DNA of 64,000 nucleotides from Stenopsyche tienmushanensis (GCA_008973525.1 WACJ01000331.1:1-64000); one strand, 5' to 3'; positions 1-13,200 are shown, numbered from the stretch's first letter. The notes: generated by a model from the letters alone, not told the origin. Numbers and translations are program-made.

Positions 1-2
1 CA

Positions 3-273
3 GTGTTTTTCCGATGGTTATTTCATGCATCTTATTTCCGTGCTGGTTTTCACAGTTTAGTTTACAGCGTGTATGGAATGGCAAGGGAGAAACTTGACTG
101 TAATGGTGAAGGATTTAAATACTGCCATTACAAAACACCCTGAAAGTTTTTAAAGGAGATGGATATTATCAATATAGACATATGGAGCAACTTGAGTTTA
201 GTTGTCGGACTAGGAATAGTCATGCACCCTCGCAACAGCAGGAGCCCTTTGGTGTCGATTAAACAGAAGATAG
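3..273 (+). pseudogene. ABCG half-transporter, 3' terminal fragment with stop and frameshift
   Basis: Frame 3 from the window edge reads like the last exon of the two downstream ABCG genes: FFRWLFHASYFRAGFHSL, then YGMAREKLDC and KYCHYKTP. At 141-143 an in-frame TGA interrupts it, and the same frame then continues KFLKEMD and NIDIWSNLS, matching KVLKEID and NINIWLNFS of the third copy. Near 225-230 one extra base shifts the frame. Past it, a second frame gives LATAGALWCRLNRR and a TAG ending at 273, matching the [12 protein letters not shown] of both paralogues. Two independent lesions in a region otherwise still alignable suggest a recently dead gene, unless both are assembly errors. The 5' part lies outside the window. 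Confidence 0.8.
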
Positions 274-1200
274 ATTAATTTAAATGTGATATTATATGTA
301 ATTTAAATCAATCTCTGATGAACCTAAGGAAAACTACTTTAAAATGAGGACAGTAATACTCAAGACTGAAGGAAATGAATAGATCACATATTTTATATAA
401 CTTTTCTTCTATAGATATGTTTCTCTCATTATTATTTATATCGTAGATTTATTTCAAATAGTTTAAATGCATCATTATATCTTTGCATCAAGTAATAGTG
501 TGATATTTCTGATTTTTCATATGACTGCGATACTTTAATGAAATACATCACAGCATAAGCCTTTTAGCCATGAGTAATTTCTCTCAAGTATGGCTAGTTC
601 TATATAAAATCAATATACATGATAATTATTATCAAACGATCTCATATATCCACATTTTCAAATATCCTTAGTAAAATTCTTTGAATATGAGTTGAGGATA
701 TATGTATAAATACAATATAATTTAAAATATAAATATAGCAATACCTGTATTTGTAGCTTTTCAATATCTTCATAAAGTAATGTATATTTACTTTAAGCCT
801 TTTATTTTAGAATTCGCTCTAATAAAACATTAAATCAGTATCTTTAAGTAATTCTATATTTTTATATTTTAACATTTAAACAGATAAATGCTCAAATTCT
901 CTCGTTTTTCTAGCCAAAGATTTACTTGATGTATATGTTTCATTAATTTAAGATTAGCATACAACTGAACATTGATGTGCGTTATCAATGTGTCGTAAAC
1001 CATGAAGCTTTTCATTGATATTGTTTATCCATTTTTTAAGGGTTTATATTATTCAGTGATTATGAATCTCGTTTCTTGCCACTTTTAGGAAATCACTTAA
1101 AAAAAAACAATTAAAAAAACCTGGTAATATTTTTTGCTTGAGTTTCCATATACTGTGTATTTTAATATTGAATTAAAGAGATTTAGTGTCACGTAGGACT
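274..1200. other. AT-rich intergenic DNA, nothing recognised
   Basis: Between the ABCG fragment and the first dispersed repeat. No ORF, repeat or RNA gene seen. Confidence 0.5.
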
Positions 1201-1204
1201 TCAT

Positions 1205-1580
1205 CCTAGCTCGGCAGCGCCCTTGCAAGAAAAGGGGGACTGGATTCTTTGTACTTCAAAAAGCCCTTTCCGGTAAAATCAACACGGTCGCCTAAAATAG
1301 TTTTTCACTATCTTCTGAAGAAAACTACTCAGTCTTTACAAATTTCCCACACTCCCTATCGAGACAATTCGCGAAAGCACCCTTCGACACGTTCATCCAA
1401 GTGTCGCTGGGAAAGCGTTCTAAATAAAACTCGAAGGTCGTGCTTCCTTCAGCATCAAGCAAACGAGGAGGTGACTGTATAATACAGATGAATTGGATGT
1501 AACCCCTTCTTGTGAATGGATATTGAAGAAGCCCTAGTTCTACAGGGGACTGTTTGTAGCTGCGCTATAAAGATGATGAT
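1205..1580 (+). repeat. Dispersed repeat R1, copy 1
   Basis: Aligns over several hundred bases with the reverse complement of 56165..56600. Shared stretches include CAGTCTTTACAAATTTCCCA, TTCGACACGTTCATCC, CAAACGAGGAGGTGA and GATGTAACCCCTTC. Both copies end in a short ATGATGATG-like run, which is common at the 3' end of RTE-type non-LTR retrotransposons. The class is therefore a guess. The 77-codon ORF here is not conserved in the other copy. Confidence 0.65.
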
Positions 1581-3476
1581 ATATCTGATGATGATCTGTA
1601 ACTATTATTAGAGTTTATCTTCAAAATAACAGTTAATTAAAACCAATAATTTATTTTGTATTATTAAATTATAGAAATTTCGATATATATTTACACTTCT
1701 TAATTCTAAAAATCTCTTTGTTTGATTTATTTTCTGTTAATTTGTAGGTATCAAGTTTAGGATAGTTGTTCTCAAGCACTCATACAATTATTTTTCTATG
1801 TCATATGCATAATGTATTTTTTTGCATAATATTATATTATGACTATTTTATGAATATATATCAATTAGTGTGAAAGATTTTTATATTGATTTTTTTTTTT
1901 GTATGAATATATAAAAATTATTTGTGATATACAGTTTACCAAATAATAAATGTTTTAGTGTCTAATTATGATATAAGTTAACAGAAAAAAAACATGATTA
2001 TAATGAGATAATTGCTTAAATTTTAGAGCTATTTTTATTTTTTGAAAAAATTGCAATTATATTTTTAAAAAATATATACTGATCTTCTTTGAATCTCATT
2101 AAATAAAAAATAATCATTTAAATAAACTAGACTTGGAAATTGTGATACATGTTCAATATTATCAATTAATGTAGTTTCAATCAATATTGTTTTTTCTAGA
2201 TTTGCTGATTCATAAATAACGCCAAATGGTCAAATATATTGTTTGCAATCATTTATAAATTAATCAGAGACTGAAATATTTAAAATTGAAATAAAATTCA
2301 TACTCAAATGTCGATATTTTGATAGTATTTTAATAAATATCTATTAAAGAAGCCCACATTGATTTACGTGTGCCCCATAATCTTAAAATAAGGGCTCAGG
2401 GCTATATTATATGTTGGTAAACATAGCAATAAGACATTAGCTATTATGAAATAAAGTAGTTTTTAATAGAATAAATCATTTTATATGGAACTAAATATAG
2501 ATCCTAATTGTATAATACACCAGACTGGTATATTAGAATTTGATTTCGTTAATGACACTATTATAGATTTTTAAGTGGCTCATTCTAAGATCAGTGTTTC
2601 ACATATATTTCAAAAATTGCCGCTCAAATTCAATTTTTTTTTAAATTATTCAAAACAACATTTCACAATGTATTTTTTAATAATAGCAAATTGAATAAAA
2701 AACGTATTTTATGTAAATGTGATTTTGCATATTATTTTAATATTGCATCCGCTTTTATAAAAAAAAAAGATTATATCTGTAAACACCAAGCGATACGCTG
2801 ATATTAATAATAATTTTTGAAAATATTTTTAATTTCAGTTCTGTAACTTTAATTGAATTAAAAATACAATTTAAAAAATGACTTATTTTAACTAAATTGT
2901 AATATTGTAAAATATTTATTGAAAATTGACTGATTTAAAGATGTTAGCCCTGCATTCAGAAAGCGGTTAAGAATTCTATATAAAATGAGGCAAGAAAAAT
3001 TCTTCATTATGACTATCTACCTGACTATAATACTAAATATAAATATTTCTCTTTACGATGATATTTCATAAAACAGAGTAACAAATAATATTACAATTAA
3101 TTGTAAATATGTGTATTAATGTGTGTCAAAAATATGTTTTATTCTAAATTTAACTACTTAAACATTTCAATTTACCATTTTAATATGCGGAACTCTAATG
3201 TTTTATTGCAGTTTAGCACATAAGAATTTTTTGTAACCAACAATACTATACATAAATGTAAATGCTAATATTTATAATAAAACCTTGTAGTTTTTATAAA
3301 ATTATTTATCATTTACTACAATAAAATATTCATTTAATCACATTTCATTTTTATTCATTTTTTTTCTTAATTCAACTGGAACAGTCAAAGAATATTATAA
3401 ACAATTGTGATGATAAAAAGTTTATGCCTCTAATCACAAGTTTTTCATTTTTCAATTTTAATTGGCATGTATATTA
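1581..3476. other. AT-rich intergenic DNA, nothing recognised
   Basis: Very AT-rich with many homopolymer runs. No supported gene or repeat. Confidence 0.5.
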
Positions 3477-3789
3477 GACTGAGTGCCGTTGGGTTTGGGA
3501 AGGAAGAGGGCTGCCAGACTATTCACCAGCTTGTTAAGGTAGTACTAGACTGGTTCAAACTTGCTAAAGCTAACCAAAAAGTGATGTCAATTTTAAAAAG
3601 TTGGAATAAATTGTTTTTAATACCTTTAACATTTATATCAAAGCCACACCAAATAGACGTTGTCGATGCGTTGTTTATTTTACTCATTTATAGAAATTTT
3701 AAAAAAATACTTATATAGTATTACTTAATTATGTTGAATTTTCATTAGATTTCAACCTCCTCCCCTTCCAAACCCAACGTCACTCAGTC
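3477..3789. mobile_element. 313-bp miniature inverted-repeat element
   Basis: The left end (3477-3508, starting GACTGAGTGCCGTTGGGTTT) is the near-perfect inverse of the right end (3756-3789, ending CCCAACGTCACTCAGTC). The arms are about 33 bp with few mismatches around an AT-rich core. No convincing target duplication was found, so the superfamily is open. The 83-codon ORF inside starts in the left arm and is not thought to be coding. Confidence 0.7.
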
Positions 3790-3791
3790 GC

Positions 3792-3814
3792 CAGACTATC
3801 ATAATGATAGTCTG
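3792..3814. repeat. Perfect 10-bp hairpin beside the MITE
   Basis: CAGACTATCA (3792-3801), loop TAA, TGATAGTCTG (3805-3814). It directly abuts the right end of the inverted-repeat element. The motif CCAGACTAT also occurs just inside the left arm near 3513. Confidence 0.75.
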
Positions 3815-5010
3815 TAAACACGCCAGAACACAACTATTAAATTATTCACATGTGTTAGATGAACTTCAATTTATGCTGCAAGCTCTTGGTATTCATACGT
3901 AATATTAACAAAAAATAAAATAAATAATTATATGTTGCAACAATCCTGCATAAGAATTGTTCAAAATCCGTAAATGATCCCGCAGGATAGTATGTGGTAC
4001 ACATGCATATGCTAGGACACTCAAGTCGCCTTTAGACAATAAAATATATAAGTCAAACAGCTTTTAACGCAATTTCTAAAATCGTCAAGATCAAATTAAG
4101 TCTTTAACCATTTGATTTTATTGGCAAAAATATTGCAAGTAATTGTATATATATGAGACCTACTTATTTATGTAAATATCTAGTTTTATTTTGTATAACT
4201 TCCATTGATAAAGATAATGTATAATTTAATGGTAATAGTTAGATTTTTACAGTAAAACAATGCAAAACATGAGGTGTGAAAACCGAATGGTGTAAGTTAA
4301 AATAAATTTTTAATATTTTCATCAGATATAATTAAGAATACTGATACCAAATCTGTTGGATGCCAGTCTGATATTTGTGAGAATTTTTTGATTGTATAAT
4401 AATTATGGAACTTTTCTTGCGCAAAGTCATTTCATTGTTAAAGTGTCATGCAAATTGATTTTTTTGTTTGAGCTTTTATCTATTGTATATTATACAATTA
4501 TATGTTTTTTAGTTAACTTTATTTGCATTGTTTTGCAATTTGAAACATGACTAATAAACAAATATTTTTTCATTAAATATCAAATGGTAAATTGATACTT
4601 AATAATCATTTTTATTTTTAGTATTATTTTTTTAAAACTATATTGTATTTGTAAAACTAATATGAGCTCACTTTCTAATTATGTTTTTTAATTAAAAATA
4701 ATACTTTCAGAGCTACTACTTCCTCTTAATTTTCTTTTTGAGTAAAAAAGTAATTCATAATTTTTTTTTTCAAATAGCTAGACTATTTTATGTATTTAAA
4801 ATCTATTTACAAATTTGCCAGATATTTTTTTACAGCGTTCCTTACACAACAACATTAGAATGGATTTTACTTTAAAGAGGATAATGTTTTTTTTAAATAA
4901 GGCGCACTTTTTCAAGAAAAAATATTTAGGATGAAACAACCGAAAACAAAAAACAACAACAGTTTTAGTCATGAAATCTCTTTATTAAAAATATATATTT
5001 ACATTTTATG
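3815..5010. other. AT-rich intergenic DNA, nothing recognised
   Basis: No ORF or repeat supported. Confidence 0.45.
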
Positions 5011-5082
5011 CTATGTAGCATTCGACGCTCTTCTATAAAATAGAAAATCCGAAACTGACAGGCCAGCAATTTTCGTGTATAT

Positions 5083-5200
5083 ACCGTATTATAGTGCCGT
5101 CCCTGTTTGAATGGTCGGTGTGTAAGAATATTTGATCGGACCGAGACCGGAGCGAGATCGAACCGTTACTGGCACCATAGTGTGGATCAGGCCTAATTGT
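5083..5200 (+). mobile_element. Partial copy of foldback MITE M1
   Basis: 5117-5197 matches the right arm of the full copy at 44356..44564 (GTAAGAATATTTGATCGGAC, GAGATCGAACCGTTAC, CACCATAGTGTGGATC, GGCCTAA). The left arm survives only as a degraded ATAGTGCCGT near 5090. Confidence 0.75.
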
Positions 5201-5594
5201 TCCCTCTTTTATACTGCGCTCCCCGCGACATTAGCTACTTACCTCGATACATCAATAACAAAGACTCATTCAACAAGCAGCGACGAACAGGAAGCAATTA
5301 AATAAATAAACACTGTCGATAGCACAAAATATTCGGTAATTTCTTTACGTAAATAAATAGCACACTTCGAAATCATTATTAGTCGATAAATTTGGGCTAA
5401 CGATCTATACAATCGTGCAATGTTTGCGGGGAAGCTCTCCGTCTCTGTCCCTCGAACTGTGCTATGTTCTCTCTCTGTCTCTGTCTGCCTCCGAGCTCAA
5501 TTCGAGCAATTCGAGCAAATTCAGCGACCTCTGCTCTAGCTCTTTTTTTCTTCACTACTGGTCTTGTAACATTTTCCTTGCGAGAAGATGTCCT

Positions 5595-5638
5595 AAACTG
5601 CTTCATTCTCGTCAGCTCTGGCGAGAATGAAGCAGTTT
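5595..5638. repeat. Perfect 17-bp hairpin in LTR-element leader
   Basis: AAACTGCTTCATTCTCG (5595-5611) and its exact inverse (5622-5638) around a 10-nt loop. It lies between the primer-binding site and the gag-like ORF. A start-proximal duplication or a structured leader are both possible. Confidence 0.8.
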
Positions 5639-6123
5639 CTCCGAGTTTTTAGAATCACCGAATCCCATCCCACTTCTGACACTAATGTAGCGTTCGACGC
5701 TCTTCTATCAAATCGAAAATCCACAACTGATAGGCTTACAATTTTCCCAGAATTTACTTTCACGTTACAGTTACATTACCATTATTAGAATATAATAACT
5801 GAATATCAACATTTTAAATTTAGCAACGTATATAATATTTAAGGATATATTTAGAGATGAATATAAATGGAAAATACCAAAATCCCTATTAGCAAATCCA
5901 TTTCATTACATTAAAATCATATTGATAAAGAATCAGCTTAAAAAAATATAATATTCATTTATAAAATAGAAGTACTTCTTTTTTTGGAGATTTTCGAAAA
6001 GATTTTCTACTTTTTAACTTGCTTTATAATATAATTTTTTCGCCGTTATTTCAATTTCATTGTCTAATAAACTATATCATAAACCTTTATAATATCTATT
6101 ACCTCATACATACACTATTTAGA

Positions 6124-7122
6124 CTTTTGAACAGTGGCGTAGCTACCAAGGGGCTAGGCGGGGCAGTGCCCCGGGGCCCTCAAGCTCAGGGGGCCCTCGA
6201 ATCCTTACCAGAAATCTCGATCGAACTGAACTTTTGGAAATTTATCCCATTTTCAAAATAAATTTGACAGGTTGCAACCCCACTTTAATCATGACAACTC
6301 AGTTGAGAGAAATTCATAAGTTATGCCTAAGGAATTCCCCTAAATTCTTTCTATAGGTTGGCAGTGTTGTCAATCACAAAAAAGAGCTTAACGCTTTTGC
6401 GTGCGGCATCGTCATTTTAGCTCGTTTCCGTGAATCCGATTGCTGACGACATTCATGAATACGTATTAGTGCTTAAACCATCGCCAGGACACACAATGCG
6501 GCAGTTATTCTCTCTCGTGTTTGTCTCTTCACTTCACTAATCGTTTTTGGTGATAACATTCCAGCGATAAGACCGAACTTTTATTGCCGTCGAAACATTT
6601 ATCAACAAGTAAATCGATCTACACGTTTTTTTTAATGTATTCTTTACACTTTTCAGTGATTTTCAACCATTGTATTTTTTTAATAATAAAACTATTTAAA
6701 CCATCGCTAATACACACAATGAAAGGTCTATCATTCTGTATTAGAGTAATGGGAGTCGAAAGCACTTGTTCTCAACATTTTTATTTTTTTTAACAACAAT
6801 TTTATAAGTTTATTAAAAAAATACAAAAAAAATTAAATTTTCAAAAGATTTGTTTGTTTTTGTGTCTGGGAGCGTGGTAGGCATAGGACTAATCCGGCGC
6901 GAGGTTTAGGTTGAGCGAGGTTTATTTGCACTCATGTGCTGCAGCGACGAAGGGATTGACGATGTGCGCGCGCGAAAGCGTTAAGTAGCTTAGCATTTTT
7001 AAAGTATTTGTATATTTCATATTTTTATTTGATAAAACCTAATCATTTTACATAGCAGTGGGGCCCCATTTTTTAATTTGCCCCAGGGCCCTTGGTTACC
7101 TAGCTACGCCACTGCTTTTGAA
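6124..7122. mobile_element. Non-autonomous hAT transposon, 983 bp, with target duplication
   Basis: The ends at 6132 (CAGTGGCGTAGCTA) and 7114 (TAGCTACGCCACTG) are 14-bp perfect inverted repeats of hAT type. They are flanked by a perfect 8-bp target duplication, CTTTTGAA, at 6124-6131 and 7115-7122. Subterminal inverted segments also pair: GCTTAACGC near 6388 with GCGTTAAG near 6978. No transposase is encoded; the short ORFs inside show no similarity to one. Confidence 0.9.
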
Positions 7123-8232
7123 TAGTTTTATATTTCTTATGGGCTTTCAAATTGTTCGAAAATATGGTTAAATATCTTTAACAATGTTGAGAGAGGGTAA
7201 TTAGTTCTTGTTGCTGCTTTTTGTGGTCGTATATTTTAAATACCACACGTATAAACATAACATCCGGGACTAATGAATCTCATTGAGTCTTCAACGAGAA
7301 ACACCGAAAGTAATAGTGCTCTCTAGACGAACAGTGTTTTTATCAATTACATTTAAAAAAACTATTAACTCAGGTTGGTTGTTTAAAGAAAAACGCGCTT
7401 CATTCAGAGTTAGATTTATTTTACTCCTCCCTCAAACTCTGTTTCGCTCAATTGTTATTCAATATTTATTATTCGGATTGGTATGTACTGAATGTCTTTT
7501 TCACAAATTTATGTCGAGGTAAAATGATTAATATTTAAAAATGCCTCCTACAATTTGGTAAACGATCCAAAACACGAAAAAAGATTTATCAATATTTAAT
7601 AGAATTTTGGCGTTCAATATTTCTTGGGAATATCCTATGCTGCTATGTTTACAATGAGTAATTTTTAAAACCTATATTTACGTGATATTTATTATGCCAT
7701 TTTAAAAAAAATGGCAAAATATCCATGCAAATTCTTCACATAAAAGAAGTGGTATTATTCAAATTAAAATATTTTATAGATTCATTTAATGTGTATTTAA
7801 TGCCAAATATTTCGTTGGATTAGCTTTACCATAAAAAAGTTATATTAATACAACTCAAAAAAACGAATAATTCACGGTGATGCAAAATACATACAATGAC
7901 ATTTGTATGCATTTTTTTCATTGTAATTTAAAACTATTTTTGTGTGAAGATGTCTTTTTTCTTCCATGCTGTTGGAAGGTTTTTTTATATCTTCGTATAT
8001 ATTTAACACTAGGTTTACGGGCATTTTTATATGCCTATTTCTACGAGTACCCATCAAATTGGCGAGTAAACGAAAACACGCATTTTCTTTAAAAAAATCG
8101 ATGTATTTAAATTAAGTCTGAATTGGACAATATTAAGCTTCACGTTTAAATAAATTATTAATAAGTGAAAAGTATTTTTTATATTATCACGAAAATGAAA
8201 CCAATAATATTAACTGTATGGGGTAGCCATAT
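7123..8232. other. Intergenic, nothing recognised
   Basis: Short ORFs at 7283 and 7877 have AT-driven composition and no recognised motif. Confidence 0.45.
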
Positions 8233-8470
8233 TTATTGAGCACATTTTTTACAAATATACTGAATTATTTTTGTGCATTTTTCGCATACGATCTTTTTGC
8301 AATACATATAACAATTATTGCTTCTATTTTTTGCAGTAGTCCATGTGGCAATTTTTTCTCTATTCTGACGTTGAAATCTTTGGCAAATGTTTTCCTTGTT
8401 TTCTCCAGCTAATTCCTCGGCTTAAAGAAATAGTCATGAACTTCCTGAATATCTTTGATCCGGTACCATT
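8233..8470 (-). pseudogene. piggyBac-like transposase, C-terminal remnant
   Basis: The - strand translation ends at a TAA at 8233-8235 after a cysteine array typical of the piggyBac C-terminal zinc-binding domain: CYMYCKKIVCEKC, then YICKKCAQ. Upstream in the same frame lies an Arg/Gln-rich linker (ICQRFQRQNREK). It is interrupted by a stop near 8421, beyond which another frame (DYFFKPRN) continues. Only the tail of the protein is left, and no flanking TTAA ends were located. Confidence 0.65.
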
Positions 8471-8549
8471 TCTATATAATATTCACGCGTTTATCGCTGC
8501 CAAATCTAAATTATTGAAAAAAAACTTCAAGGGTTTGAATCTAGTTATA

Positions 8550-8596
8550 TAGAGTAAGATTAACAATAGTATCTTCTAATAGTTAATCTTACTCTA
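8550..8596. repeat. Perfect 15-bp inverted repeat
   Basis: TAGAGTAAGATTAAC (8550-8564) and GTTAATCTTACTCTA (8582-8596) with a 17-nt spacer, just upstream (in - strand terms) of the piggyBac remnant. It could be a miniature element or a structured end. Confidence 0.75.
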
Positions 8597-9334
8597 GCCA
8601 TACAATATTTCAGCATGCATAAAGATTGGTTAATGTTTTATAAATTTACGGATAAATACAAATTCTAAATCAAGAAAATCTTTGCCGAAATTAAGAATTT
8701 ACAAAATTACCATTAAAAGTTTTTCAACTTGTATAAAAAGACCTGACGCATTAATTTTTTTTTCTAATCAAGGAAAATCTTGCATATCAAAACCATAAAT
8801 ATTTATTTATGAGCAATAAAAGTGATTATTTTTTTCTAATTATTTATAGTAAAATTATTTTTTTCTATCGATTATAGCAGGGACTCTAAACCGAAATTGT
8901 CTTGAAAAGTAAGCAAGAGATAATATAATATTCGCGGATAAACTGTTTAAATTGATTCCGATGCAATGGTTGTTATATTGCCAAATGAAATATCATCTGA
9001 GCTTTTGATATACAAATGGCATATTAATAATATTGAAAATTATAAATCATGGCGTTTTATTGGTTGCATTAAAAGCATGAAATCTTCATGTAGAATCGCA
9101 ATTTTCTTTGACTGTTATCAAATATTTAAGCCGCTTTACACGTTATTAATGTTTTACACTTTATTAAAAATAGTTTTTCATTATAACAAGACACGCTATA
9201 TCAAATGTTAATAACTTCACTCCGTAGTAAGCGAATGGTAAGAAAGGAAAGATAATAAATCTAACATAAATAATAACCCATATTTGCAATGAAAATCAAT
9301 GGTAATAGTATAAATGCTTTATATTTTTATTTAA
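8597..9334. other. Intergenic, nothing recognised
   Basis: The 81-codon ORF at 8966-9211 has no recognisable motif. Confidence 0.4.
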
Positions 9335-9650
9335 CTAGCTAGTACTCTGCAAGCGTTACAATGCTACACTTGCTTAGTAAGTATTCGAAAATAAAGGCAG
9401 AAGTACAGTTACGCCTCTCTCCCGTGGGCGGAGTTCGATCGCCGTATGCATCCCTCCTCTCCTCGTCTCGCTTCACTTCACCAGACTAATATGTGGCAAA
9501 CATGGTGCATCCGTTAAATATTTCGCAAAACGAAATCCGCACACAAACAGTGGTTCTGTTAGTTTAAAAACCTTTCTGGATACACGCCCAATTACTCACC
9601 AAAATTTCATCGCAATCGGATGAATGGTATAGGAATGTATAGTCTTCAAA
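9335..9650 (-). mobile_element. Helitron fragment
   Basis: On the - strand it contains CCATTCATCCGATTGCGATG followed by AAATTTTGGTGAG, a signature near the 5' end of many insect Helitrons. It runs to a CTAG followed by T at about 9335-9342, the usual Helitron 3' terminus. The extreme 5' end is missing. Related 5' sequence occurs at 47143..47519. Confidence 0.55.
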
Positions 9651-9680
9651 CATACATCATACCATAGGCATTCATTTTTT

Positions 9681-9926
9681 CAGCGCTTCTTAAACTTATG
9701 TAGCCCGCGGAAGTCCTTTTGAACATTTTTTTTTGCGGACCCAACCCATCTCAACCCGTGTGACTTAAAATTTTCAACAAACAAAAAATTTTTTAGTCAA
9801 AACAGATCGTTTTACAATGTTTTCTGTAAATAATTCGACGAAAATATCGTTTTCAAGTATAGATAAATGTTTTGTTTATGATCTCGGGGACCCCCAGTAA
9901 TGTCTTCTAACGTTTAAGAACCGCTG
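9681..9926. mobile_element. hAT-type MITE, 246 bp
   Basis: Ends are CAGCGCTTCTTAAAC (9681) and GTTTAAGAACCGCTG (9926), inverted with one mismatch and hAT-like. Subterminal GC-rich motifs follow. The 8-bp flanks do not match, so the target duplication has decayed or the ends are off by a few bases. Confidence 0.65.
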
Positions 9927-10201
9927 TATTAGATAGATAGGCGAGCGGGAGCCTGCTGAAGTCCACTAATAATTTTGAGCGATGAATGATCATATGAAAG
10001 CAAAAACCCGTTCAAGTCGCAATAGTAAAAAAATACCCACAAAAATGAAAAAAAATCTATTTTATAGATCGAATTACCCATTAAAAATAATAGTTATGCC
10101 GCAAAAGACATTGGTTTGAACTGACGGTACATTTAATTTCAGATAACAATAAAAATATAAGATTTTGTCGTAATTAATTTAAAAAAATCTACATTTTAGA
10201 A

Positions 10202-13200
10202 ATGGAAATTGATCCCGACAAAAAGGCCGTCAATTCAACAAATCCTACTGCATCAGAACTCCAAACAGAGCGTGTATCGAAACTACACAAGATTGAAATT
10301 CGGAAAGAACTATCTGTACTTCAAGAAACAGAAACATTTCAAGATAGACTAGTTGATTTGGAATTTAAAAATATTAAATACGAAATCAGTATTTATACAC
10401 TGACCAAATTTGGGAAAGGTAACCTCAGAAATCCTCTTAATTCAAATGCATTTTTCATTCTGACAAGCGGATTTTTGCTGACATTTTTTTTTATTTTAAG
10501 GTCTAATATCTCAAACAAAAAAAGAAATTTTGCACGGAGTCAACGGTTCCTTCAAATCTGGCGAGATGACAAGCATTATGGGTCCATCTGGAGCTGGAAA
10601 AAGTAGTTTGCTAAATATTTTGGCTGGTTATATGTATGTTCATTAAGTGCAATGTTTAAACAAAATACTCTACCGTTTTAACCAAAATTTTGCATTGGTG
10701 ATTTTAAGAACTAAGGGCACTTCTGGTAGTATTACCGCGAATGGCATGGAAAGGTCTTTGAAAAATATAAACAAATTTCAACGTTTATCGCGATACATTC
10801 AACAGAAAGAAGAACTAAGTCCTTATTTGACCGTCGAAGAATGTATGATATTAGCAACCCATCTCAAGTTGGGTTATTCTACTAGCTCAACCGAGAAAAA
10901 TACAAAGGTATTTTTATTTTTAATATTCTTCGATAAAATAATAAAGAAGACTTGCATATTCAAGTAAAAAAGTTACAACAATTACCCTGTCATCAATTTC
11001 AAATTATGATTTGCAACATTTTGTTTAAGTGCAAATCCATATAAAAACCATCATCAAATACAAATATACAAATTTGATTCGAGGAATAGTTACAAAGCAT
11101 CGAAAGTTGGGTTCAAACAAGCTTTGAGCAGCATTTTGTTGAAATATACTAATTGGTTCGAGGGAAGGATTTCAAATATGCTTTGCAACTTCGATATTAT
11201 ATCAAATAAATGTATGTGTTTGATCATTTGAGAGAAATTTTCAATTTTAAGCTACTGCTTTGTGTAATTAATTGCTTTTGTTTGATCAACAAATCTTCGT
11301 GTAAAAGACATCCGAATTATCACAAAGTTTTTTGAGCAATAAAACGGTATGAAAAAATTGCATTTTGATATGATGATTGTGTTGAATGCTATTATTTTTT
11401 CCCTTAGATACAAGAAATTATATTGACATTGGGCTTAGAAAAGTGTTACAAACATTTGATAAAGAACTTATCTGGAGGAGAACGTAAGAGATTGGCCATA
11501 GCTCTTGAGCTATTGTCCGATCCGTCGATCTTATTTTTAGATGAACCTACGACGTTAGTATTTCATTATTTTAATTATCAACCAATCGATAAATTTATTT
11601 TTTAAAATGCTTTAATTGCAGCGGTTTGGATAGCAGCTCTAGTTTTCAATGCATTGCATTTTTGAAAAAATTATGCCAAAAAGGTATGACAGTAATATGT
11701 ACAATACATCAACCCTCAGCCGCACTCTTGGAAAATTTTGATAAATTATTTACTTTGGCTGACGGATATTGTATTTATAATGGACCCAACAATCAATTAG
11801 TATCATTTTTAAAGAACCAAGGCTATGTGTGTCCACCATTTCATACTCCCATGGATTTTTGTATGTAATTTTATTTTTATATCTAAACAATGCGAACTAA
11901 TATTGATTAATTAGATATTTACTTTATTTTAAGTGATAGAAATTGTTTCGGGGATAGATAAAGAAAATCTTAAGATGATGTCCAATGCTGCTTCAACGTT
12001 TGGAAAAGAAACCAAAACCTACTTGATAAAAAAAGCTCTCGTGCAAATTGACAGTGAGTTGCTAATATTTTATTTAATTAATTATCTGGATAATAATTTT
12101 ATTTGCTCTGTAATAATTCTAGATAAAAATAAAAATGGAGAAAAAATAGACGATGAAATAGTAGACTTGTTAAATCTATATCGCGACGAAGAAATTGTTC
12201 TAGAAAGCTCACATTCAACCGAAAAGATTCTACCGCTTCCAAATTTCTTTCAACAGACTTGGTTACTATTTAAAAATAATATCACAATATCCAGCCGAAA
12301 TTACGTAAGATTGAGTTAATATTATAAACTAGAAGATTGCAATATTTTATCTTGCCTCGAACGTATATTTTTTATGTGATTTTTAAAGAGTTTTCTAAAT
12401 ACTAATTTACTCTGCATTATAGTTCTAATTTTGATTGGATCGATGTTGAACCAGTTTGCAAAAGACTCTTCTCTAATTAGTTTTAGTCTTAGCCTCGGTT
12501 TTAACCTAAAAGTATGCATATATTTCAGAGCTTATATCTTTTGAGATTATTCGCCCACATATCACTTGGATTTTTGTTTGGTCTTTTGTATGTCGATGTT
12601 GGAAACGATGCCGAAAAAGTCACAGCCAATTTTGTGTACTTGTATGGATCCTCGTTGATGGTAGCATACACTGGACAAATGTCAGTCTCGTTATTTTGTA
12701 TGTGGTACAAGTTGACTTCAAATATAAAATACATATGAACCTTTATTGTTTTAGTGAATTATTACATATTTGGTTTCAGTTCCGATGGATATGGAAGTCC
12801 TTAAACAGCAACATTTTAATAAATGGTACGATATAGGACCATTCTTTTTGTCTTCGTTGAGCTTCGAATTGCCTTTTCAGGTATTAATATATTTTATAGA
12901 AGTCTATGATAAATTATTTGGCTTGAGATTGAATAATCAACCAGCTTTAATGTTTTTTTTAGATATTATGTTGTTGTACATATGTATCTGCAAGCTTCAT
13001 ATTAACAGATAACAACGTTGATTATTTTCGAACAGTATTATTTTTTACGTTTATTATATTGAACAGCTTATGCGGACAGGCATTTGGATACTTTATCGGA
13101 TCAGTACTTTCAATCAGGGTATTTTTTTCAGTTTTATTACAATGCGCACGAAAAATTCGTAAAATTAAAAATGTATTTAATTTGCAGATTGGTGTTTTTA

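Larger units (their letters stand above)
5014..5750 (-). mobile_element. Deleted LTR retrotransposon, - orientation
   Basis: Two direct repeats start TGTAGC(A/G)TTCGACGCTCTTC at about 5016 and 5687 and stay similar for about 60 bp. On the - strand, the bases directly after the upper copy read AGTGTCAGAAGTGGGAT, which is complementary to the 3' end of tRNA-Leu and is a typical primer-binding site. A TATA-like GTATAAAAGAGGG on the - strand near 5205-5217 fits an LTR promoter. Between the repeats is a 69-codon - strand ORF (5397-5606), arginine- and glutamate-rich, in the place of a gag start. No protease, reverse transcriptase or integrase remains. A MITE half (5083-5200) sits inside the lower LTR. 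Confidence 0.65.

Noticed and set aside
8966..9211. 81-codon ORF as a gene
   Set aside because: No motif, no neighbours in frame, likely chance in AT-rich sequence.
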